Shown: in pieces, positions 1 through 5,258 of the stretch
Layout: each line of letters opens with the position of its first letter
How positions within the stretch are numbered: position 1 is the first letter of the stretch
DNA from: a bacterium UBP9_UBA1432
GTDB taxonomy: Bacteria > Vulcanimicrobiota > Xenobia > Xenobiales > Xenobiaceae
Direction of reading: 5' to 3'
Assembly: GCA_002329445.1 (NCBI GenBank)
Contig: DCTU01000063.1
Span: forward strand, 294-5,551
DNA: 5,258 nucleotides
The notes under the pieces: generated by a model
Databases searched by the model: none
Seen by the model: only the letters and a program-made list of their open reading frames with translations
Told to the model about the DNA's origin: nothing
Translations under genes and position numbers: made by a program

Positions 1-1073
1 ACGTTGACCCGGGCCACCAGGCCCACGCGACTGGCGGTGCGGATGGACTCCAGCATCCGGTCCAGGTTCACCCGCTTGCGGAACACCCGGAGCATCCTGG
101 TCGAGCCGCTCTCGGGGGCGTAGGTGAGGTTTCGACACCCGGCCGCATGGATGGCCCGCAGGACCTCTTCGTCCAAGGCCTCCGAGCGGGTCCCAGAAGG
201 CAACTGCCAGGTGACGTTCAGGCCTTCGGCCCGGAGGTGGTGGCAGAAATCCAGGATCCAGTCCCGGTGCAGGATGGCAGTGAGATCGCAGAAGTTGAAG
301 TTCTGGGCGGCATAGCGCTGGACGTAGGACGTCATCTCCTGGACGACCTGGCGGGGGGGGCGCGTCCGGTACAGGCGAGACCACATCCCGGGGGCTGAGC
401 AGAAGCTGCAGTCGTAGGGGCATCCCCGGCTGGCCAGGACCGGCATGGCCCGGCCGCGGTTCACTCCGAATCCGTCGGGAGCCGACAGGTAGTTCTCCAG
501 AGGAAAGAGCTCCCAGGCCGGCCCCGGAAGATCTTCCGGGTTGCGGCAGCGCTCGACCGCCGGCCCCGGTCCTGTCCTGGCCGAGACGACGCCCGGAATG
601 GCCTCTGGATCGCGCCCCTCCAGCAAGGCCTGGACCAGGGCCACGATCGTGTGTTCTCCTTCGCCTCTCACGCAGTAGTCGACCGCCTGGGACTGGCGGA
701 AGATCCAGGGCCAGAAGGAGGTGGCGTTTTCGCCTCCGAGGACGATCTTGAGGTGCGGGCGGGTGGCCTTGAGGAGTTCGACCAGGGTGCGGAGGATGGG
801 CCACTCGTGCAGATACATGTGGGAGATGCCCACGATGCGGACGCCCGGGTCGAGGCGCTCGACGATCTCCTGGACGCTCAGGCCGATCAGGATCAGGGGG
901 CCGATGGGGCTGGAGAGCGGGTGGCGCCGATCCAGCCCTTCGGCGGCGGCGTCCAGGATCTGCAAGGAGACCCCGGCCTCCCGCAGGGCCCCTGCGATGC
1001 AGGCCAGCCCGATGGGGGGAGCCGCACCGGTGCAGCTCAGGCTGCCGGGAACCTGGAAGAGGGGAGGACGCAC
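1..1073 (-). CDS. B12-binding-domain radical SAM protein, BchE-like (3' end outside window)
   Basis: Reading the minus strand gives one uninterrupted frame of 357 codons from a GTG at 1073 to the left edge, where the gene is cut off. The first ~150 residues look like a Rossmann-type cobalamin-binding domain: an APPIGLACIAGALREAG stretch, then VRIVGISHMYLHEWP, then IVLGGENAT and VRGEGEHTIVALV, all in the order known for B12-binding radical SAM proteins. The radical SAM core follows with CPYDCSFC (422-399), the CxxxCxxC motif that holds the 4Fe-4S cluster and cleaves S-adenosylmethionine. Further on, FCDLTAILHRDWILDFC, TWQLPSGTRSEALD and TYAPESGS are family-typical blocks. Members such as BchE carry out methylations, cyclisations or ring rearrangements; the substrate here cannot be read. 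The start is uncertain: GTG 1073 has AGG seven bases upstream but removes the first strand (VALV) of the B12 domain. CTG 1121 and ATG 1199 are in-frame alternatives, the latter overlapping the upstream gene by 82 bases. The family call is firm, the start is not. Confidence 0.9.
   Translation of the reverse strand, partial: MRPPLFQVPGSLSCTGAAPPIGLACIAGALREAGVSLQILDAAAEGLDRRHPLSSPIGPLILIGLSVQEIVERLDPGVRIVGISHMYLHEWPILRTLVELLKATRPHLKIVLGGENATSFWPWIFRQSQAVDYCVRGEGEHTIVALVQALLEGRDPEAIPGVVSARTGPGPAVERCRNPEDLPGPAWELFPLENYLSAPDGFGVNRGRAMPVLASRGCPYDCSFCSAPGMWSRLYRTRPPRQVVQEMTSYVQRYAAQNFNFCDLTAILHRDWILDFCHHLRAEGLNVTWQLPSGTRSEALDEEVLRAIHAAGCRNLTYAPESGSTRMLRVFRKRVNLDRMLESIRTASRVGLVARVN
523..540. repeat. 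Perfect 18-bp palindrome inside the radical SAM gene
   Basis: CCCGGAAGATCTTCCGGG is identical to its own reverse complement and does not extend further (C at 522 against T at 541). It falls inside codons for NPEDLPG between the B12 and radical SAM domains. No known operator is recognised; it is probably a coincidence of codon use. Confidence 0.5.
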
Positions 1074-1100
1074 CAGGGCGACCTGGGGAGGGGCATCCTG

Positions 1101-1109
1101 CCCCCCCCC
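1101..1109. repeat. Nine-base C/G homopolymer between two genes
   Basis: The plus strand shows nine consecutive C (nine G on the coding strand) in the short space between the stop of the coiled-coil gene (1118-1120) and the beginning of the radical SAM gene. On the coding strand it is followed by CAGG and then an ATG at 1096 that is out of frame with the radical SAM protein. The G run could pair with the 16S rRNA 3' end as a crude ribosome binding site. It could also be a site of sequencing error or slippage. Confidence 0.6.
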
Positions 1110-1117
1110 AGGCCCGC

Positions 1118-1960
1118 TCAGATCTGGAAGGTCTGAGGGTTGTAGGGTGCCCAGTTGTCGGAGATCTCGGCGATCTGGCGCTTCTGTGCCGCGGCCCATT
1201 CCTGCAGGCTCTCCTGGTAGTTCTTCAAGGCCAGGGCCTCAGGGGTGGAGGCCAGTTGCGCCCGGGTCAAGGTCCGGCGGGCGAGAACGTCGTCGCGAAC
1301 CTCATCCACCCGGCCGTACAGGTCGCGGGGCATGGTCTGCTTGAGCTCCTGGGCCCGGGTCCGGATGTTGGCGGTCTCCTCTTCGACCTGGGCCTGCTCG
1401 GACAGCTCCTGGAAGCGCTTCTGCCCGTCGGGCTGCGAGAGGAGCTCCTGCATCCTGGTGGCGTCGCCGGTCAGCTCGGCCAGTCGTGCGCGGGCGGAGC
1501 CAGTGGGGGGAGTCTTGTCGGCCGAGATCTGCGCGTCCTGGAAGGCTTCCAGCCTGCGTCGCTCGTACTGCTGGCGCACGACGGCCTGCTCGGGGGTTTC
1601 TGCCCCATTGACCGCCACAGGCTCTCCCTCGGGGCCGTTGGGCCACTCGTAGTGCCTCTCTCGGAAATAGGCCGCCTTGTCTTCTTCCAGGTCCTTCTCG
1701 CCGCGTTCGGCAAACAGGCGGTCCCGCTCTTCGAGGGTGGCGGTCGTCTCCTGGAGGGTCATCATGATCTGGCGCAGCTCGTCGAAGTTGACCCCGGGGA
1801 CGGCCATCGTGCCCGTGTTGCCCATGGCCACGCTGGGGTCCAGATCCGGGCCCATGTTCACGAAGAGGTTCTTGGGGTCGATCTGCTGCATCCAGCCGAC
1901 CATGGTCGCCAGGTTGCCCATGTTGGCCAGGTTGCCCATGCCGCTCAGTCCAGCAATCAT
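1118..1960 (-). CDS. Hypothetical protein, Met/Asn/Gly-rich N-terminus with helical coiled-coil-like body
   Basis: The family of this 280-residue protein is not recognised. The start is ATG 1960 (MIAGLSGMGNL), because AAGGAGG lies seven bases upstream; the in-frame ATG at 2005 would add 15 residues but has no such site. Residues 1-56 are rich in Met, Gly and Asn, with MGNLA twice (8-12 and 14-18). From about residue 58 to 270 the chain is highly charged and rich in Glu, Gln, Arg and Ala, with long helix-favouring stretches (58-103, 122-146, 156-210, 214-265) and few glycines, as expected of coiled coils. A break with Pro/Gly lies at 107-122 and another at 148-155. It ends NWAPYNPQTFQI. There is no signal peptide, membrane segment, cysteine or catalytic motif, so it is probably cytoplasmic and structural or a partner protein. 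It lies 132 bases after the secreted-protein gene and immediately before the radical SAM gene. It is very likely a real gene; its function is unknown. Confidence 0.85.
   Translation of the reverse strand: MIAGLSGMGNLANMGNLATMVGWMQQIDPKNLFVNMGPDLDPSVAMGNTGTMAVPGVNFDELRQIMMTLQETTATLEERDRLFAERGEKDLEEDKAAYFRERHYEWPNGPEGEPVAVNGAETPEQAVVRQQYERRRLEAFQDAQISADKTPPTGSARARLAELTGDATRMQELLSQPDGQKRFQELSEQAQVEEETANIRTRAQELKQTMPRDLYGRVDEVRDDVLARRTLTRAQLASTPEALALKNYQESLQEWAAAQKRQIAEISDNWAPYNPQTFQI
1906..1941 (-). repeat. 18-bp tandem duplication inside the coiled-coil gene
   Basis: Two adjacent 18-base units, 1906-1923 and 1924-1941, match at 16 of 18 positions and share an identical 15-base core (1908-1922 and 1926-1940). 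The period is a multiple of three, so the reading frame is kept and the protein carries MGNLA twice, six residues apart, near its N-terminus. This looks like a recent in-frame duplication. Confidence 0.8.
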
Positions 1961-1967
1961 CTCGGTT

Positions 1968-1974
1968 CCTCCTT
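1968..1974 (-). promoter_or_regulatory. Strong Shine-Dalgarno for the 280-residue protein
   Basis: The coding strand reads AAGGAGG at 1974-1968, followed by a seven-base spacer (AACCGAG) and ATG at 1960. This is close to the ideal anti-16S match and spacing. It decides the start in favour of ATG 1960 over the upstream ATG at 2005. Confidence 0.85.
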
Positions 1975-2092
1975 GGAGTCCGGTGGCCACCCCGCAGGGA
2001 TCCATGGGGATGGCGACGCCGACAAGCTCAATCTGGAGAAAATTCGCCGCGGATCAGGTGGGGACCTGTCTGGTTCGAGGGGTGAATCCGGG
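1975..2092. other. Intergenic gap between secreted-protein and coiled-coil genes
   Basis: This stretch, with the ribosome binding site and spacer beside it, makes up the 132 bases between the stop of the secreted-protein gene and the start of the next gene. It includes a small AT-richer patch near 2035-2045 (AATTTTCTCC on the coding strand) in otherwise GC-rich DNA. On the coding strand a short hairpin, CAGGT-CCCC-ACCTG, lies at 2068-2055 but has no following T run, so it is not a convincing terminator. No good -35/-10 pair was found. The strong ribosome binding site next to it would fit either a second transcript start or continued read-through. Confidence 0.4.
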
Positions 2093-3808
2093 TCAAGGCG
2101 TCGGCATCCAGCGCCCCTGCAGGACCAGTTCCTCGGGCCAGGGTTGGAAGTCCAGCAGCTCCAGGACGGCCCCCGGGCCCAGGGCGGTCACGGGCATGTG
2201 GGAGGGCAGCAGGACGTCCAACGGGACTGCGCGCAGGCCCTCGGCGATCTGCCGACGCAGGTGCTCCTGCTCTTCGGCTCCGCGGCTGCGCAGATGCCTG
2301 GACAGGAACTCGATCCTCTCCAACTCCGGGCGGAAGACCAGGCTCAGAGGCGGTCCCGGGCGGCTCTCCAGCCCCGCCACTCCACCCAGCCGGGCCCCCG
2401 GTTCCCAGCCCGAGAAGGGTCCCAGCTTCCAGTGCACCTGGGCGACCAGATCCCGGATTCCCAGGACGCCTCGGCCGTGATCGGCCCGGTAGTCCAGTTG
2501 GAGCTCGGTGATCTCCACCGCGTCGATCTCCAGTTGCATGAAGAGGACCGGCTGGCGGACCCGAGCCTGCGAGGGGAGAGCCTGGCGTAGCGGCAGCAGG
2601 GAGGGGACCTGGCGCTCCAGGACGTCGGACATGGCCTCCGCCGACAAGGCAACGGCAAACCCGCCGGGCTCGCGGAGGCGGTCGCGGAAGAGATCGGGGC
2701 CCGACTCGCGCACCCCCGGTGTCGTCGGACCCGCCACCACCACCAGCCCGGTGCGCCGGTCCCCTGTGGGCAGGGTCAGCACCTCCATCCGGGACAGATC
2801 GCTGGCGCGCACCGCGCCGGAGGAGACCAGGTCCTTCCAGTAGGCCCCCGGGACGGGGACCCGGAATCCCCGGGCCAACCCGGCAGCCAGCAGAGCCTGC
2901 AGGTTGGCGCTCACCTCGGCGGGCAGGGCCAGCGCCAGGGGCCGGGTCAGGCGCAGGCGCAGGCTGTCCGGCACCAGCTCGAACTCCAGTTCAGCCCCCA
3001 CCAGGGTCGGGCGGCTCAGGACCTCCCAGTGCCCTTCGATTCGGGGCATCTCGTGCCCCAGAAGGCGGGTGGCCCCCGTCAGCGAGCCGTACAGGCGAAC
3101 CTGGCCTGGCGTGCAGTCCAGGAGCGTCACCCCCAGGTCCGAGACCGCCAGGCGGGTCCGGCCTTCGGGATCCGTCCAATGGAAGGCCTGGGGCTGGCTC
3201 TGGCGGAAGCGGGTCAGGGCCTCCTGCAGGAAGCTCTCGCCCAGTTGGGCCAGGACCCGGACGGGTCCTCGTCGGGCGTGGTCTTGTCGCGGCGGCGCCA
3301 GGCGGACGTCCATGGCCTCTGAGCCTGCCACGGTGGCCTCCACGGTGCACAGGCTACCCGCAACCAGAGCCGCCCAGGCCGCCGGGGGCGGGCCCTCCCA
3401 TTGCAGGTTGACGTCCTGGTGCCGGCCGCCCCCCATGGCCAGGCGGACCTGCGGAGGATCCCGGGAGAGCACTTCACCCTGAAGGCGTCCTCGAGTGGCT
3501 CCTGCGGGGGCATGGAGGGCTGAAGGCCCCTCGTCCAGTCGCCTCCGGAGGGTGACTTCACCCGGGGTCCATCGTCCGGCCAGGCGCACCGGCAGACCCT
3601 CCAGCCCGCGAAGGTGCGCCACGTCGCCGCGAAGCACGTAGCGCTGCGGCTGGTAGACGGTGTGGTCCAGCTCCGGCAGGATCCAGGCGCTGCCCTCCTG
3701 GAGGATGACCAGGCGGCGGTCCGGGGCCGCCAGGGCGGAGGGGCTCCAGGCCAGCGCCAGGACCAGGGCCAGCAGCGCGGCCCGGATCAACTTCGAGCCT
3801 CGCGCCAT
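2093..3808 (-). CDS. Secreted or periplasmic protein of unknown family, possibly lipid-binding
   Basis: The start is ATG 3808 (MARGSKLIRA), giving 571 residues. Residues 1-27 form a classic signal peptide: positive Arg/Lys at 3-9, a hydrophobic core ALLALVLALAW, and an A-L-A site before APD. An in-frame start farther upstream (to 3970) lies inside the transporter gene and would bury the signal, so it is rejected. No named family is recognised. The mature chain looks mostly beta: residues ~32-172 hold two short barrel-like segments (RYVLRGDVAHLRGLEGLPVR and GRLQGEVLSRDPPQVRLAMG). Residues ~187-320 and ~386-569 look like two related modules, each with an amphipathic helix, several alternating hydrophobic strands and a second helix. 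This order recalls lipid-carrying TULIP or DUF1439-like folds, but that is inference from pattern only. The start overlaps the end of the ABC transporter gene by 22 bases, which implies translational coupling and a shared envelope task. Only a weak GGTGG lies seven bases before the start. Confidence 0.88.
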   Translation of the reverse strand: MARGSKLIRAALLALVLALAWSPSALAAPDRRLVILQEGSAWILPELDHTVYQPQRYVLRGDVAHLRGLEGLPVRLAGRWTPGEVTLRRRLDEGPSALHAPAGATRGRLQGEVLSRDPPQVRLAMGGGRHQDVNLQWEGPPPAAWAALVAGSLCTVEATVAGSEAMDVRLAPPRQDHARRGPVRVLAQLGESFLQEALTRFRQSQPQAFHWTDPEGRTRLAVSDLGVTLLDCTPGQVRLYGSLTGATRLLGHEMPRIEGHWEVLSRPTLVGAELEFELVPDSLRLRLTRPLALALPAEVSANLQALLAAGLARGFRVPVPGAYWKDLVSSGAVRASDLSRMEVLTLPTGDRRTGLVVVAGPTTPGVRESGPDLFRDRLREPGGFAVALSAEAMSDVLERQVPSLLPLRQALPSQARVRQPVLFMQLEIDAVEITELQLDYRADHGRGVLGIRDLVAQVHWKLGPFSGWEPGARLGGVAGLESRPGPPLSLVFRPELERIEFLSRHLRSRGAEEQEHLRRQIAEGLRAVPLDVLLPSHMPVTALGPGAVLELLDFQPWPEELVLQGRWMPTP

Positions 3809-5258
3809 CTCAGGGCCACCGCTGCCAGGACGAAGTGGAGGGCCAGCACCGGCAGCAGGATTCCGAAGATCGACCCGGGGGAGATCGCGAAGTCCACGCC
3901 GGCGAAGGGCAGGCCCAGTTCCTGCAGGCGCTCGTTGAGGCGGGCCAGGCTGGCCAGTCCGCCGAAGCACCAGCGGCTGACCGCCAGCAGTGACAAGGTG
4001 TTGAGAGGCTCGGGCATGTTCTCGGCCCGGATGAAGGCGCCCGAGAAGACCAGCTGCAGGATCAGCACGACCGAGACCAGGCTCATGGATTGCTCGGCGC
4101 TGGCCGTCAGGCTGGACATGATCAGCCCCAGCAGCACGCCGCCCAGGCAGGCCGCGAACAGGAAGAGGAAGGCCTGGAGAAGCCCGAGGCCGTCCAGAGC
4201 CAGTGGGATCCGCAGAAGGATGGTGGCCAGCAGGATCGCGCTCTGCAGCAGCCCCAGGAGTCCCAGCAGCAGGACCTTGGAGAGCAGGTAGGGCACGAGC
4301 TGCAGGTTGACCAGCCGCTCGCGGTGGAAGATGGGCAGCTCCTTGACCACCTCGCGGCAGGAGTTGATGACTCCGAACATCAGGCAGCTCATCATCAGCA
4401 GGAAGAGCAGGGTCTGACCATCCTGGATCGGGAACAGGCCCCGGCCGCTGAACTCCTGACGCAGGCCGAAGAGGTCCGGCTCAAAGAGCAGCGCCAGGAT
4501 GACCCCGATGATGGGGGCCTGACCCAGGAGGAGGGTCAGGTTCTGTCGGTCCGCCCTCAGCAGCCGGGCGTAGCGTTCGAGAAGGACGCCCAGTTGCCGG
4601 CAGGAGGCCAGGAACCTCACGCCGGGGCCGGAACCGGGATTTCCGACCGGGCGGGAGTGGGCCGTCGGTCGCTCGGGTTCCTGGGAGCGGGCCGTGGCCT
4701 GGAAGCGCTCGCGCCAGCGCACTCCCGCCTCGACGGTATCCAGGGCCAGGTAGATGTCGGCGAAATCCTCCACGCCGAAGAACTCCAGCGCCTGGCGGGG
4801 GGGGCCGAAGAAGGCCAGGCGACCGCCAGGGGCCAGGAAGGCCACCTGGTCGCACAACAGGATGTTCTGGGTGGCGTGGGTGATCAGGATGACGGTTCGA
4901 CCGCCCCGGGCCAGGCGGGCCAGGAGCTGCATGGTCTTCTTCTCCATCCCCGGATCCAACCCCGAGGTCGGCTCGTCCATGAACAGCACGCCGGGCTCGG
5001 TCAGAAGCTCGACGCCCACACTGACCCGCTTGCGCTCGCCTCCGCTCAGGGTCCCGATCCGATTCTGGCGGCGGTGCCCCAGGCCCATCGTGGCCAGGAC
5101 GAAATCGACCCGGCGTTGGATCTCGCGCTGGTCGGTGTCCGCCGGCAGGCGCATGCGGGCCGAGAAGTGGAGGGCCTCCTCGACCTCCAGGTCGCGATGC
5201 ACGATGTCGTCCTGGGGGACGTACCCCAGCAGGGAACGGAAGAGGTCGGTCGCCAGCG
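3787..5258 (-). CDS. ABCG-like ABC transporter, ATPase fused to ABC-2 membrane domain (5' end outside window)
   Basis: The visible 489 residues begin inside the ATPase domain at the right edge, so Walker A and any N-terminal domain (often FHA in bacterial relatives) are missing. Seen in order, counting the first visible codon as 1: the Q-loop in LGYVPQDDIVHRDL (about 10-23), the ABC signature LSGGERKRVSVG (70-81), Walker B and D-loop in VLFMDEPTSGLD (90-101), and the H-loop histidine in ILITHAT (127). A Pro/Gly/Arg linker follows (about 185-213). The membrane domain has about six hydrophobic segments, starting at about 241 (LTLLLGQAPIIGVILALLF), 283, 325, 360, 392 and 464. Between the second and third lies NSCREVVKELPIFHRERLVN, the coupling-helix and RER motif typical of ABCG/White proteins. 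Such half transporters dimerise to export lipids, pigments or other hydrophobic compounds across the inner membrane. It ends WREARS with TGA at 3789-3787, overlapping the start of the secreted-protein gene. All visible ATPase motifs are intact, so it should be active; the substrate cannot be read. Confidence 0.95.
   Translation of the reverse strand, partial: LATDLFRSLLGYVPQDDIVHRDLEVEEALHFSARMRLPADTDQREIQRRVDFVLATMGLGHRRQNRIGTLSGGERKRVSVGVELLTEPGVLFMDEPTSGLDPGMEKKTMQLLARLARGGRTVILITHATQNILLCDQVAFLAPGGRLAFFGPPRQALEFFGVEDFADIYLALDTVEAGVRWRERFQATARSQEPERPTAHSRPVGNPGSGPGVRFLASCRQLGVLLERYARLLRADRQNLTLLLGQAPIIGVILALLFEPDLFGLRQEFSGRGLFPIQDGQTLLFLLMMSCLMFGVINSCREVVKELPIFHRERLVNLQLVPYLLSKVLLLGLLGLLQSAILLATILLRIPLALDGLGLLQAFLFLFAACLGGVLLGLIMSSLTASAEQSMSLVSVVLILQLVFSGAFIRAENMPEPLNTLSLLAVSRWCFGGLASLARLNERLQELGLPFAGVDFAISPGSIFGILLPVLALHFVLAAVALRWREARS

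Noticed and set aside
651..1344. Plus-strand open frames over the radical SAM gene (161 and 207 codons)
   Set aside because: The minus strand here encodes conserved B12-domain blocks, and the plus-strand products are Arg/Gly/Pro-rich with no recognisable motif.
2055..2068. Hairpin CAGGT-GGGG-ACCTG as a terminator after the secreted-protein gene
   Set aside because: The stem is only five base pairs and no T run follows on the coding strand, so intrinsic termination is unlikely.
1256..2590. A 444-codon open frame on the plus strand across three features
   Set aside because: It runs antisense through the coiled-coil gene, the gap and the secreted-protein gene. Its translation is low-complexity Gly/Leu/His/Asp-rich with no motif, while the minus-strand frames show a signal peptide and a strong ribosome binding site. 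Long antisense frames are expected at this GC content.
3809..3970. N-terminal extension of the secreted protein to an upstream start at 3970
   Set aside because: The extra 54 residues are Pro/Arg/Gly-rich shadow of the transporter's membrane domain and would place the signal peptide internally.
3614..4291. A 225-codon plus-strand frame opposite the transporter and secreted-protein genes
   Set aside because: The opposite strand carries clear membrane segments and a signal peptide. The plus-strand product is Arg/Ser-rich without structure, typical of a shadow frame.

Overview
This is a high-GC bacterial window, roughly two-thirds G+C by eye. Every supportable gene lies on the minus strand, so the biology reads from right to left. 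Nothing in it identifies a species. The genes resemble those of GC-rich environmental or metagenomic bacteria (Myxococcota-like or uncultured phyla), but this is an impression and not an assignment. No tRNA, rRNA, CRISPR array, insertion sequence or phage gene was seen.

Layout in transcription order: (1) 5258-3787, an ABCG-like half transporter with ATPase and six-helix membrane domain on one chain. Its 5' end, including Walker A, lies beyond the window. (2) 3808-2093, a secreted or periplasmic 571-residue protein of unrecognised family with a clear signal peptide. Its start overlaps the end of the transporter gene by 22 bases. (3) A 132-base gap without a gene. (4) 1960-1118, a 280-residue protein of unknown function, Met/Asn/Gly-rich at the N-terminus and helical, probably coiled-coil, in the rest. 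It is preceded by a near-perfect Shine-Dalgarno. (5) 1073-1, the first part of a B12-binding-domain radical SAM protein that runs off the left edge.

The transporter and secreted protein are almost certainly co-transcribed and translationally coupled, which suggests they act together at the envelope, for example in moving a hydrophobic or lipid-like compound. Whether the coiled-coil protein and the radical SAM enzyme belong to the same pathway is less certain: they are co-directional and close, but the 132-base gap could hold a separate promoter. The radical SAM protein belongs to the BchE-like group, whose members often act on lipids, tetrapyrroles or natural products, so an exporter for its product is an attractive but unproven reading. 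The most unusual items are the two unrecognised proteins and the unclear start of the radical SAM gene beside a nine-base homopolymer.
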